Positions 1 through 7,391 of a stretch of 26,127 nucleotides of DNA are shown here, piece by piece. The stretch comes from CAZNPW01 sp964575185. Lineage in GTDB: Bacteria > Pseudomonadota > Alphaproteobacteria > Rhodobacterales > Rhodobacteraceae. The notes beneath the pieces are model-generated. The model saw only the letters and a program-made list of their open reading frames with translations. It was not told the origin of the DNA and searched no databases. The stretch covers positions 1 to 26,127 of the forward strand of contig CAZNPW010000042.1 of NCBI GenBank assembly GCA_964575185.1. The letters run 5' to 3'. The number at the start of each line of letters is the position of its first letter. Position 1 is the first letter of the stretch. Both the position numbers and the translations under genes were made by a program.

Positions 1-1208
1 GTGGCGCGCAGCGTCGCGGCGAGCCGCGCGGCGAGGCGCGGGTCCGCGCCGGGGGCGATCCGGACCTCGGCCGGCGCGCCGGGATCGAGGACGAGCGGCC
101 CGGACAGCGGCGCGAGCGCGACGGCGCCCGGCCCGGCATCGCCGCGGGCGTCGATCACCAGCCCTGCCGCGGCGAGGCCCGCCGCATCGACCGCAGGGGC
201 GAGCCGGTCCCAGGCGGCATCGCGGACCTGCGGCGCGATCCGTCCGGCCTCGACGGCCGCATCGAGCGCGACGCCCACCGCCGCCATCGCCGCGACGGCG
301 GCCTGCGGGTCGGGGTCGCCCAGCGTCACCGCGAGCCCGGCCTCCAGCGCCGGCGCCGCGAGCGGCGTCGCGGCCCGGCCCCAGAGCCCGAGGTGCCGCG
401 CCGACTGCCCGCCCGGCAGCGCCGCGCGCAGCCGCAGGTCGCCCTGCATGGCGCGCAGCAGCGCGGCGGTGCGGGGGCGGGCGGCGAGGTCGCCGGCGCG
501 GACGGCCTCGAACGCGAGGCCCTGGTCGAGCGGCAGCAGCGGGGCCGCGGCGATGCAGTCGGCGAGCGCGTCCTGCGCCGGGTCGTGGGGGTGGCGCGCG
601 CGGTGGGCGGCGATGGCGGCGGCGAGCACCGTCATGTCGACCGGCGCGGCGGGCCGGGGGCCGGGGGCCAGCGCCATGGCCGCGGCGGCGGGATCCGCGG
701 CCACCGCGTCGACGAGGCCCGCGGCACGGGCCGCATCGGCGGTCAGCACGGCGCCCTGCGACAGCAGGCGCAGGGCGACGGCGGGACCGGTCAGCCGCGG
801 CAGGCGCTGCGTCGCCCCGGCGACGGGCAGGCGGCCGAGGTGGATGTCGGGAAAGCCGATCCGCGCGCCCGGATGGGCGACGCGCGCGGCACAGGCGAGC
901 GCGAGTTCGGCCCCGGCCCCGCGTGCGGCGCCGTGGATCACCGCGACGACCGGCACCGCCGATGCGGCGACCGTCCGCGCCAGCAGGTCCACGGCGGCGA
1001 CGGTCGCCGCGTCGGACAGGTCGGCGAGGTCGATGCCGGGGGAAAAGGCCGCGGGGCCGCCGGTCAGCAGGATCACCCGCGCGCCGGCTTCGGCCGCGAC
1101 CGCGCGGGCGATGTCCTGCGCCAGCGCCGCCGTCAGGCGGTTGCCCGGCGTGCCGCCGAAGGTCAGCCGCACGGCCCCGGCCCCCGCGCTGTCCCGCGTG
1201 ATCGCCAC
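1..1208 (-). CDS. Enoyl-CoA hydratase/isomerase-type (FadB/FadJ-like) protein, 3' part cut off by the window edge
   Basis: Minus-strand frame open from GTG at 1208 to the left edge (402 codons seen, no stop), so the C-terminus is missing. Residues 1-200 form a crotonase fold: the oxyanion-hole stretch AFSPGIDL (54-61), the GAARGAGAELALAC helix (93-106) with Glu101 at the first catalytic acid, and GFPDIHLG (118-125), where the usual second catalytic Glu is Asp121. TQRLPRLTG follows. Residues from about 205 match the linker of alphaproteobacterial FadB/FadJ-like fusions, and about 270-350 resemble a 3-hydroxyacyl-CoA dehydrogenase Rossmann segment, but its GxGxxG is replaced by LGLWGRAATPL. The GTG start has a G-rich Shine-Dalgarno a few bases upstream, and the fold starts at once. 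A role in fatty-acid or CoA-ester metabolism is inferred from family. The degenerate residues make dehydrogenase activity doubtful. Confidence 0.8.
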   Translation of the reverse strand, partial: MAITRDSAGAGAVRLTFGGTPGNRLTAALAQDIARAVAAEAGARVILLTGGPAAFSPGIDLADLSDAATVAAVDLLARTVAASAVPVVAVIHGAARGAGAELALACAARVAHPGARIGFPDIHLGRLPVAGATQRLPRLTGPAVALRLLSQGAVLTADAARAAGLVDAVAADPAAAAMALAPGPRPAAPVDMTVLAAAIAAHRARHPHDPAQDALADCIAAAPLLPLDQGLAFEAVRAGDLAARPRTAALLRAMQGDLRLRAALPGGQSARHLGLWGRAATPLAAPALEAGLAVTLGDPDPQAAVAAMAAVGVALDAAVEAGRIAPQVRDAAWDRLAPAVDAAGLAAAGLVIDARGDAGPGAVALAPLSGPLVLDPGAPAEVRIAPGADPRLAARLAATLRA

Positions 1209-1274
1209 GCCAGCCCCCCGTCGTCCCCGGGTGGCAGGATGCGGCAGCCTGGCCGCCGGCGCAACCGGCGAGGC

Positions 1275-1303
1275 TTGGCGCGCGGCGCGGGGGCGGCTAG
1301 GGT
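1275..1303 (+). promoter_or_regulatory. Candidate sigma-70 promoter of the DUF442 gene
   Basis: TTGGCG (1275-1280) and TAGGGT (1298-1303) are separated by exactly 17 bases, and the -10 box ends 29 bases before the ATG at 1333. The spacing and the TTG.../TAG..T boxes fit housekeeping promoters of GC-rich alphaproteobacteria. It lies in the 124-bp divergent gap between the crotonase and DUF442 genes. Confidence 0.5.
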
Positions 1304-1332
1304 TGCCGCACCGCACCTGGGGGAGAGACGCG

Positions 1333-1746
1333 ATGGACATCCGGCAGATCACCGACGGCTACGCCGTGTCGCCGCAGATCGACCCGGCCGACGTGGCGGC
1401 GATCAGGGCCGCGGGGTTCACCACCGTGATCGACAACCGCCCCGACGCCGAGATCCCGCCGCACCTGCACGCGCCCGCGATGCGGGCGGCGGTCGAGGCG
1501 GCGGGGCTGGCCTTCGTGGCGAACCCCGTGATCGCGGGCCAGGTCACCGAGGCCAACGTCGCGGCGCAGGGCGCGGCCATCGCCGCGGCGTCCGGGCCGG
1601 TGCTGGCCTACTGCGCCAGCGGCAACCGGTCGAGCGTCGTCTGGGCGCTGTCGCAGGCGGGCACCCGGCCGGCCGACGAGCTGATCGGCCTGCCCGCGCG
1701 CCACGGCTACCAGCTCGAGCACCTGCGGCCGATGCTCGAGCGCTGA
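1333..1746 (+). CDS. TIGR01244/DUF442 family protein (phosphatase/sulfurtransferase-like)
   Basis: A complete 137-residue protein. It matches the TIGR01244/DUF442 family (related to the N-terminal part of Blh), a small dual-specificity-phosphatase-like fold: ITDGYAVSPQ near the start, VIDNRPD (32-38) as the conserved acidic turn, and the active-site loop YCASGNRSS with Cys94 and Arg99. The loop is C-x4-R, shorter than the classical phosphatase C-x5-R and closer to rhodanese-type loops, which is why databases call the family either phosphatase or sulfur transferase. The ATG is preceded by GGGAGA at good spacing, and the longer upstream open frame is antisense to the crotonase gene. It is a single-gene unit with its own candidate promoter. 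Its substrate is unknown. Confidence 0.88.
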   Translation: MDIRQITDGYAVSPQIDPADVAAIRAAGFTTVIDNRPDAEIPPHLHAPAMRAAVEAAGLAFVANPVIAGQVTEANVAAQGAAIAAASGPVLAYCASGNRSSVVWALSQAGTRPADELIGLPARHGYQLEHLRPMLER

Positions 1747-1760
1747 GCCGCGGGCCGCAC

Positions 1761-1865
1761 GGGGGGCCGTCTGCCCCCCTAGGGGCCTGCGGCCCCGGCC
1801 GATCGGTTTCTCGAACCGATGGCGGAACCGCATGGCTGCCCCCGAGGATGTTTCCGCGAAGATGA
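1761..1865 (+). repeat. Intergenic element copy A: G6/C6 hairpin plus ATGTTTCC..AAGATGA box
   Basis: GGGGGG (1761-1766) pairs with CCCCCC (1774-1779) around the loop CCGTCTG. Two further small hairpins follow: GGGGCC/GGCCCC (1782-1796) and one around ATCGGTT/AACCGAT (about 1802-1820). Then comes a box starting CCCCC (1839) and containing GGATGTTTCCGCGAAGATGA, ending at 1865. It lies between two convergent genes (stops at 1746 and 1875-1873), so the hairpins could terminate both. Copies B (5263-5312) and C (8686-8747) share the same hairpin and box in the same order and strand. Confidence 0.7.
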
Positions 1866-1872
1866 GGGCGCG

Positions 1873-2982
1873 TCAGGAGGCCGGGGCCATGCGGTAGAGC
1901 GCGCCGTTGCCGACCGACAGGAACCAGACCGCGCCGTCCGGGCCCTGCACCACGTCGCGCACGCGCAGCGTCTCGGGCGTCTGGATGCGCTCCTCGGCCC
2001 AGCCGTTGCCGGCGTCGAGGCGGCCCAGATAGTCGGAGTTCAGGCTGCCGAAGACCGCGTCGCCCTCCCACTGCGGGATCGCGCCGCCCTGCAGGAAGGC
2101 GAGGCCGGAGGGCGCGATCGAGGGGTCCCAGTAGCGCGCGGGCTGCTCCATCCCTGCGGCCGCGGTGCCGGTGCCGATCGGGGCCCCGCCGTAATCGCGG
2201 CCGTAGGTGATGACGGGCCAGCCGTAGTTGGCCCCCTGCCGGATCAGGTTCAGCTCGTCGCCGCCCTGCGCGCCGTGCTCGACGATCCAGAGCTGCCCCT
2301 GCGCGTCGAAGGCCGCGCCCTGCGGGTTGCGGTGGCCGCGCGAGTAGACCCCGGGCAGCGCGCCGGGCAGCCGCGTCGCGGGCGCGCCGTCGGCGGTCAG
2401 GTGGATGACCTTGCCCTCGGCCCGCATCGGATCTTGCGCCTGCATCCCGTCGGGGCCGGTGCCGCGGTCGCCGATCGTCAGGAACACGGAGCCGTCGGGC
2501 GCCTCGGCCAGCCGCGAGCCGAACTGCAGCCCGCCCTGCCCGCCCTCGGGCGAGGCGAACACCGTCCGCAGGTCGTCGAGCCGCGTGCCGTCGGCCGACA
2601 GCGTGGCGATGGCCGCGGCGGTGCCCGACCCGCCCCCCTGCGGCGCGCTGAACGACAGCCAGATCCGCCGCGACTGCGCGAACCCCCGCGGCACCATCAC
2701 GTCGAGGAGCCCGCCCTGCCCGCCGACGGCGATTTCGGGCAGGCCCGCGACCGCGGTCCGCTGCGCGCCGTCGGCGCCGTAGAGCCAGAGCCGCCCGGCG
2801 CGTTCGGTGACGAGGAACCGCCCGTCGGGCAGGAAGGCCAGGCCCCAGGGTTGCTCGAGCCCGGTCGCGACCGGGGTGATCGCCATCGGCCCGGCCGAGG
2901 TCCGGACGGTCTGGGCAAGCGCGGCGGGCGCGGCGGCGGGAAGCGCCGCGACGGCGGCGAGGACGGCAAGGATCGTGCGCAT
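1873..2982 (-). CDS. Secreted PQQ-dependent sugar dehydrogenase family protein (GSDH/Asd-like), catalytic His replaced
   Basis: A 369-residue protein with a Sec signal peptide (1-24, ending AALA-Q), so probably periplasmic. It is a six-bladed beta-propeller of the glucose/sorbosone dehydrogenase family: GLEQPWGLAFLPDGRFLVTER (41-61), GGQGGLLD (87-94), IGDRG (170-174), GHRNPQG (216-222, PQQ- and substrate-binding Arg-Asn), EHG..GGDELN (235-245, Ca/PQQ region) and NYGWP (252-256). In family members the segment just before the GDRG blade reads HFGSR or HYGSR, whose His is the general base (His144 in Acinetobacter s-GDH); here it reads LQFGSR, with Gln153 (codon CAG). The fold looks intact but oxidation of a sugar is uncertain. 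The ATG at 2982 has a perfect AGGAGG at ideal spacing. It is transcribed alone, divergent from the binding-protein gene. Confidence 0.88.
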   Translation of the reverse strand: MRTILAVLAAVAALPAAAPAALAQTVRTSAGPMAITPVATGLEQPWGLAFLPDGRFLVTERAGRLWLYGADGAQRTAVAGLPEIAVGGQGGLLDVMVPRGFAQSRRIWLSFSAPQGGGSGTAAAIATLSADGTRLDDLRTVFASPEGGQGGLQFGSRLAEAPDGSVFLTIGDRGTGPDGMQAQDPMRAEGKVIHLTADGAPATRLPGALPGVYSRGHRNPQGAAFDAQGQLWIVEHGAQGGDELNLIRQGANYGWPVITYGRDYGGAPIGTGTAAAGMEQPARYWDPSIAPSGLAFLQGGAIPQWEGDAVFGSLNSDYLGRLDAGNGWAEERIQTPETLRVRDVVQGPDGAVWFLSVGNGALYRMAPAS

Positions 2983-3114
2983 GGGACCTCCTGTCGCGAT
3001 GCTGCGCAGATAGGGGCGGGGCGGGGTGCCTGCCACACACGGCCGCGCGAGCCGGGGCCGTCGCCGCCCGGACTGTCGGGGAAACGGGCGCTTTCCTTTT
3101 GCGCACCGCTTCAC

Positions 3115-3120
3115 TAGTTT
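3115..3120 (+). promoter_or_regulatory. Possible -10 element of the binding-protein gene
   Basis: TAGTTT at 3115-3120, inside CTAGTTT, lies 49 bases before the ATG at 3170 in a locally AT-richer stretch. The hexamer 17 bases upstream (TTTCCT, 3092-3097) is a poor -35 box, so this is a weak call that may depend on an activator. Confidence 0.3.
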
Positions 3121-3169
3121 CGCCGCCAGGATCACGTTCAGATCAAGGATCCGCCAGGGAGACACGACG

Positions 3170-4354
3170 ATGAAGAAGCTGCTGACCGCCTCGGCCACGC
3201 TGGCGCTGCTTGCCGGTGCCGCGCAGGCGCAAGAGGTGAAACTGGGCATCCTGATCGGCTTCACCGGCCCGATCGAAAGCCTGGCCCCCGCGATGGCCGC
3301 GGGCGCCGAGCTTGCCGCGACGGAGGTCAACGCCTCGGGCAAGTTCATGAACGGCTCGACCATCACGCTGGTCCAGGCCGACACGACCTGCATCGACGCC
3401 GCCGTGGCGCAGGCCGCGGCCGAGCGGCTCATCACCTCGGACGGGGTGAAGGGGATCATCGGCGGCGACTGTTCGGGCGTGACCGGGGCGGTGCTGCAGA
3501 ACGTGGCGCGGCCGAACGGGATGGTGATGATCTCGCCGTCGGCCACCAGCCCCGCGCTGTCGACCGCCGAGGATGACGGGCTGTTCTTCCGCACCGCGCC
3601 GTCGGACGCGCGCGAGGGCGAGGTGATGGCCGACATCCTGGTGGAGAAGGGCATCACGTCGATCGCGCTGACCTACACCAACAACGACTACGGCAAGGGT
3701 CTGAGCGAGGCGATCGCCAAGTCCTTCGAGGCCAAGGGCGGCAAGGTCACGATCAACGCGGCGCATGACGACGGCAAGGCCGACTATTCGGCCGAGGTTG
3801 CGGCGCTGGCGGCGGCGGGGGGCGACATGCTGGTCGTCGCGGGCTACCTCGACCAGGGCGGGCGCGGGATCATCCAGGCCGCGCTCGACAGCGGCGCCTT
3901 CACGACCTTCGGGCTGCCGGGGGGCATGGTGGGCGACAGCCTGCCGCAGGCGATCGGGCCGGGCCTGAACGGGTCCTGGGGGCAGATCGCCGGGTCGGAT
4001 TCGGCGGGCGCGGCGACGTACGAGGAGATGGCGGCGGCGGCGGGCTTCGACGGCACCAGCGCCTACAGCCCGGAGTCCTACGACGCGACGATGCTGTTCG
4101 CGCTGGCCATGGCCAAGGCGAACTCGACCAACCCGGCCGACTACAAGAACACGATCATGGAGGTCGCCAACGGCCCGGGCGAGAAGATCTACCCCGGCGA
4201 GATCGGCAAGGCCTTCGACCTGATCGCGGCGGGCACCGACATCGACTATGAGGGCGCGACGGCGGTGGAGCTGATCGGGCCGGGCGAGAGCGCGGGCCGC
4301 TACCGCCAGATCGAGATCCGGGAAGGCAAGATCGAAACCGTGGGCTTCCGCTGA
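3170..4354 (+). CDS. Liv-type (HAAT family) ABC transporter periplasmic substrate-binding protein
   Basis: A 394-residue protein with a signal peptide (MKKLL...AQA, cleavage near residue 20/21). The mature part is a Peripla_BP_6 protein: VKLGILIGFTGPIESLAPAM at its start, the ISPSATSPALS ligand-loop segment, and the NDYGKGLSEA hinge region. Cys74 and Cys101 lie where LivJ-like proteins have a disulfide. The ATG at 3170 follows AGGGAGA, whereas the in-frame extension upstream has no signal peptide and no ribosome site. It is the first gene of a complete Liv-type cassette and is separated from the ATPases by a strong hairpin at 4375-4404, as expected when the binding protein is made in excess. 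The ligand is probably an amino acid or related compound; the exact substrate cannot be read from sequence. Confidence 0.92.
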   Translation: MKKLLTASATLALLAGAAQAQEVKLGILIGFTGPIESLAPAMAAGAELAATEVNASGKFMNGSTITLVQADTTCIDAAVAQAAAERLITSDGVKGIIGGDCSGVTGAVLQNVARPNGMVMISPSATSPALSTAEDDGLFFRTAPSDAREGEVMADILVEKGITSIALTYTNNDYGKGLSEAIAKSFEAKGGKVTINAAHDDGKADYSAEVAALAAAGGDMLVVAGYLDQGGRGIIQAALDSGAFTTFGLPGGMVGDSLPQAIGPGLNGSWGQIAGSDSAGAATYEEMAAAAGFDGTSAYSPESYDATMLFALAMAKANSTNPADYKNTIMEVANGPGEKIYPGEIGKAFDLIAAGTDIDYEGATAVELIGPGESAGRYRQIEIREGKIETVGFR

Positions 4355-4374
4355 CCGGAGGCCTTGACCTTCAG

Positions 4375-4404
4375 GAACGGCCCGGGCATGGACCCGGGCC
4401 GTTC
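4375..4404 (+). terminator. Perfect 12-bp hairpin after the binding-protein gene (attenuator or mRNA-stabilising stem)
   Basis: GAACGGCCCGGG (4375-4386) pairs perfectly with CCCGGGCCGTTC (4393-4404) around the loop CATGGA. No run of T follows, so it is not a canonical intrinsic terminator. It sits 20 bases after the binding-protein stop and 50 bases before livG. Such stems between binding protein and ATPase genes commonly cause partial termination or protect the upstream mRNA from 3' decay. Confidence 0.7.
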
Positions 4405-4454
4405 GCGTTGCGGCAGGCCCCCGCGAGAGGGGCCGCCTTTCCCAGGGAGACGGC

Positions 4455-5231
4455 ATGATCCGGGTCCAGGACCTGCACCGGCATTTCGGCGGCTTCCGCG
4501 CCGTCGACGGCGCGTCGCTCGAGATCGCCAAGGGGTCGATCACCGGGCTGATCGGGCCGAACGGGGCGGGCAAGACGACGCTGTTCAACGTCGTCGCCGG
4601 GCGGCTGAAGCCGACATCCGGCCGGGTGTTCATGGACGAGGCGGAGATCACCGGGCTGCCGCCGCACGCGCTGTTCCACAGGGGCCTGCTGCGGACCTTC
4701 CAGATCGCGCACGAGTTCGGGTCGATGACGGTGCGCGAGAACCTGATGATGGTGCCCGCGGGCCAGGCGGGCGAGGGGCTGGTCAGCGCCTGGTTCCGCC
4801 GCGGCGCGGTCGCCCGGCAGGAGGCGGCGCTGCGCGCGAAGGCCGACGAGGTGCTGGAGTTCCTGACGATCGGGCATCTGGCCGACCAGAAGGCGTCGCA
4901 GATCTCGGGCGGGCAGAAGAAGCTTCTGGAACTCGGCCGGACGATGATGGTCGACGCCAAGATCGTGTTCCTGGACGAGGTCGGCGCGGGGGTGAACCGG
5001 ACGCTGCTGAACACCATCGGCGACGCGATCGTGCGGCTGAACCGGGAGCGCGGCTATACCTTCTGCGTGATCGAGCACGACATGGATTTCATCGCGCGGC
5101 TTTGCGACCCGGTGATCGTGATGGCCGAGGGGCGGGTGCTGGCGCAGGGCACGGTGGAGACGGTGCGCAACGACGAGCGGGTGATCGAGGCCTATCTGGG
5201 CACCGGGCTGAAGAACAAGGTGATGGCGTGA
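4455..5231 (+). CDS. livG: Liv-type ABC transporter ATP-binding protein, LivG-like
   Basis: A 258-residue cytoplasmic ATPase that powers import with the LivF-, LivH- and LivM-like subunits. Walker A is GPNGAGKTT (34-42), the Q-loop is Gln83 in RTFQIAHEFG, the signature is SGGQKK (151-156), Walker B is VFLDE (171-175), and the switch His is His208 in IEHDMDF. The LivG class is shown by the FGG start, the RTFQ segment and the EHDMDF ending, followed by the usual VIEAYLG C-terminal motif. It is odd in that Walker B continues DEVGAGVN, where most ABC ATPases have DEP followed by T/A-x-G. The start ATG has GGGAGA upstream. The name indicates the family and does not prove branched-chain amino acids are the substrate. 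Confidence 0.93.
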   Translation: MIRVQDLHRHFGGFRAVDGASLEIAKGSITGLIGPNGAGKTTLFNVVAGRLKPTSGRVFMDEAEITGLPPHALFHRGLLRTFQIAHEFGSMTVRENLMMVPAGQAGEGLVSAWFRRGAVARQEAALRAKADEVLEFLTIGHLADQKASQISGGQKKLLELGRTMMVDAKIVFLDEVGAGVNRTLLNTIGDAIVRLNRERGYTFCVIEHDMDFIARLCDPVIVMAEGRVLAQGTVETVRNDERVIEAYLGTGLKNKVMA

Positions 5232-5262
5232 CGGGGGTTTGCGCCCGCGGCGCGGCCGGACC

Positions 5263-5312
5263 GGGGGGCTGTCTGCCCCCCGGACCCCCAGAAGGTATTT
5301 CCGGCAAGATGA
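5263..5312 (+). repeat. Intergenic element copy B: G6/C6 hairpin plus GTATTTCC..AAGATGA box
   Basis: GGGGGG (5263-5268) and CCCCCC (5276-5281) flank the loop CTGTCTG, nearly the same loop as copy A. After CCCCC (5285-5289) comes GGTATTTCCGGCAAGATGA, ending at 5312, 13 bases before the livF-like ATG at 5326. The AAAGGGG that follows the box may serve as the ribosome-binding site of that gene. This copy lies inside an operon between two co-directional genes, so it cannot be a fully efficient terminator there. Confidence 0.7.
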
Positions 5313-5325
5313 AAGGGGCTCAGGC

Positions 5326-6039
5326 ATGGCTGACCCCTTCCTGATCGGCGATGCCATGACCGGCGGCTACGGCGGGGCGGACATCCTGCACGGCTGCACC
5401 ATCGCGGTGGAGCGCGGCCAGATCGCGGTGATCGTGGGGCCGAACGGGGCGGGCAAGTCGACCGCGATGAAGGCGGTGTTCGGGATGCTGCCCTTGCGCG
5501 ACGGGCACGTGCGGCTGGACGGGGCCGACATCACGAAGCTGACGCCGCAGGCGCGGGTGGCGCGCGGCATGGCCTTCGTGCCGCAGACGCAGAACATCTT
5601 CACCGCGATGACGGTGGAGGAGAACCTGGAGATGGGCGCCTTCCTGCGCCGCGACGACATCCGCGCGACGATGGAGCAGGTCTATGCGCTGTTCCCGGTG
5701 CTGGCGCAGAAGCGGCGGCAGGCGGCGGGGGAGCTGTCGGGGGGCCAGCGGCAGCAGGTCGCGGTGGGGCGCGCGCTGATGACCGAGCCGAAGGTGCTGA
5801 TGCTCGACGAGCCGACCGCCGGGGTGTCGCCCATCGTGATGGATGAACTCTTCGACCGGATCATCGAGGTGGCGCGGACGGGGATCTCGATCCTGATGGT
5901 CGAGCAGAACGCGCGGCAGGCGCTGGCCATCGCCGACCGGGGCTACGTGCTGGTGCAGGGGCGGAACCGGTTCACCGACACGGGGGCGGCGCTCTTGGCG
6001 GACCCGGACGTGCGGCGGTCGTTCCTCGGGGGGGTGTAG
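5326..6039 (+). CDS. livF: Liv-type ABC transporter ATP-binding protein, LivF-like
   Basis: A 237-residue ATPase. Walker A is GPNGAGKST (38-46), the Q-loop lies in VPQTQNIF (85-92), the signature is LSGGQ (137-141) and Walker B is VLMLDEP (157-163). The position after Walker B reads MVEQNA (191-196), with Gln instead of the switch His, which is normal for LivF. It pairs with the LivG-like ATPase to energise the permeases. The ATG at 5326 follows AAAGGGG at workable spacing; the longer open frame upstream would read through the repeat element and is rejected. The stop codon is followed directly, with no gap, by the start of the small secreted protein gene. Confidence 0.93.
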   Translation: MADPFLIGDAMTGGYGGADILHGCTIAVERGQIAVIVGPNGAGKSTAMKAVFGMLPLRDGHVRLDGADITKLTPQARVARGMAFVPQTQNIFTAMTVEENLEMGAFLRRDDIRATMEQVYALFPVLAQKRRQAAGELSGGQRQQVAVGRALMTEPKVLMLDEPTAGVSPIVMDELFDRIIEVARTGISILMVEQNARQALAIADRGYVLVQGRNRFTDTGAALLADPDVRRSFLGGV

Positions 6040-6381
6040 ATGCGGTTTGTCCTGGCCCTGGCGCTGGTGGCGTCGCCCGCGGCGGCGCAGGAGGTGGTGC
6101 TGACCTGTGCGTTCGGCGCGGAGACGGTGGCCGTCGAGACGCGCGAGGGGGCCTTCGGGCTGCGGGTCGGGGAGGAGGTCTTTCCGGCGACGCTGGTGCG
6201 GCCGGGGATGATGGGGCGGGTGGTCGCGGTCTTCGCGATGCTGGACCAGGGGCCGGTGATGCTGGCGGTGGCGACCGGGGAGGCGGGGGCGGAGCTGCGC
6301 GCGGACCTGACGGCTGCCCGCGTGACCGACGCGGGGCTGGCGAGCGAGACGACGACGGGTGCGTGCCGGGAGGGCGGGTGA
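6040..6381 (+). CDS. Small secreted protein of unknown function inside the transporter operon
   Basis: A 113-residue protein I do not recognise. It starts with MRFVLALALVASPAAAQE, a short Sec signal peptide with a likely AxA cut near residue 16. The mature part is about 97 residues, contains one Cys near its start (LTCAF) and one at its end (GACREGG), which could form a disulfide, and alternates short hydrophobic stretches as in small beta-rich periplasmic domains. Its ATG follows the livF-like TAG without any gap, and its TGA overlaps the livH-like ATG (TGATG), so it is surely co-translated with the transporter. It could be a periplasmic accessory of the uptake system, but nothing in the sequence proves this. 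Confidence 0.8.
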   Translation: MRFVLALALVASPAAAQEVVLTCAFGAETVAVETREGAFGLRVGEEVFPATLVRPGMMGRVVAVFAMLDQGPVMLAVATGEAGAELRADLTAARVTDAGLASETTTGACREGG

Positions 6382-7391
6382 TGGACAACCTGAACGCCGT
6401 CGTCGCCTTCCTGAACTTCGTCTTCATCCCCGCGACCGCCTATGGCGCGCAGCTTGCCCTTGGCGCGCTGGGGGTGACGCTGGTCTATGGCATCCTGCGG
6501 TTTTCCAACTTCGCGCATGGCGACACGATGGCCTTCGGGACCATGGTCACGATCCTCTTGACCTGGTGGCTGCAGGGGACGGGCGTGACGCTGGGGCCCT
6601 TGCCGACGGCGCTGATCGCGCTGCCGTTCGGGATCGCGGCGACGGCGCTGTTCCTGCTGGCGACCGACCGGGTGGTGTATCGTTTCTACCGGGTGAAGCG
6701 CGCCACGCCGGCGATCCTGGTGATCGTCAGCCTGGGCGTGATGTTCGTGATGAACGGGATCGTGCGCTTCGTCATCGGGGTGGACGACCAGCAGTTCCTG
6801 GACGGGGAGCGGTTCGTCATCTCTGCGCAGGGGTTCCGCGCGGCGACGGGCCTCGCCGAGCCGCTGGCGCTGCGGACGACGCAGGTGCTGACGGTCGTGA
6901 CGGCGGTGGTCGTGGTGGCCTGGCTCTTCTGGTTCCTGAACCGGACGCGCACCGGCAAGGCGATGCGGGCCTATGCGGACAACGAGGACCTCGCGCTGCT
7001 GTCCGGCATCAACCCCGACCGGGTGGTGGCGGTGACCTGGATCATCACCGCGGCGCTCGCGACCGTGGCGGGGGTGCTCTATGGCCTGGACAAGTCCTTC
7101 AAGCCCTTCACCTATTTCCAGCTTCTGCTGCCGATCTTCGCGGCGGCCATCGTCGGCGGCCTCGGCAACCCGCTGGGGGCGATCGCGGGGGGGTTCGTGG
7201 TCGCCTTCAGCGAGGTCATGGTGACCTACGCCTGGAAGAAGGTGGTGACCTATCTGGTGCCGGAGTCGCTCGCGCCCGACGGGCTGCTGCAGCTGGTGTC
7301 GACCGACTACAAGTTCGCGGTCAGCTTCGCGATCCTGATCCTGGTCTTGCTGTTCATGCCGACGGGGATCTTCAGGGGGAAGTCGACATGA
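6381..7391 (+). CDS. livH: Liv-type ABC transporter permease, LivH-like
   Basis: A 336-residue inner-membrane permease with about eight hydrophobic segments. LivH hallmarks: LALGALGVTLVYGILRFSNF near the first helices with AHGD following, MRAYADNEDLALLSGINPDRV (the EAA-like cytoplasmic loop that contacts the ATPases) and the IVGGLGNPLGAIAGGFVVAF segment. The ATG at 6381 overlaps the preceding stop as TGATG; a GTG 18 bases upstream is also in frame but gives no better match. The gene ends in an ATGA overlap with the livM-like gene, indicating translational coupling. Together with LivM it forms the translocation pore. Confidence 0.93.
   Translation: MDNLNAVVAFLNFVFIPATAYGAQLALGALGVTLVYGILRFSNFAHGDTMAFGTMVTILLTWWLQGTGVTLGPLPTALIALPFGIAATALFLLATDRVVYRFYRVKRATPAILVIVSLGVMFVMNGIVRFVIGVDDQQFLDGERFVISAQGFRAATGLAEPLALRTTQVLTVVTAVVVVAWLFWFLNRTRTGKAMRAYADNEDLALLSGINPDRVVAVTWIITAALATVAGVLYGLDKSFKPFTYFQLLLPIFAAAIVGGLGNPLGAIAGGFVVAFSEVMVTYAWKKVVTYLVPESLAPDGLLQLVSTDYKFAVSFAILILVLLFMPTGIFRGKST

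Noticed and set aside
1..1746. A 581-codon plus-strand frame ending in the DUF442 protein
   Set aside because: Everything before 1333 is antisense to the crotonase gene and is Ala/Arg/Ser-rich. The DUF442 start at 1333 has a ribosome site and a candidate promoter.
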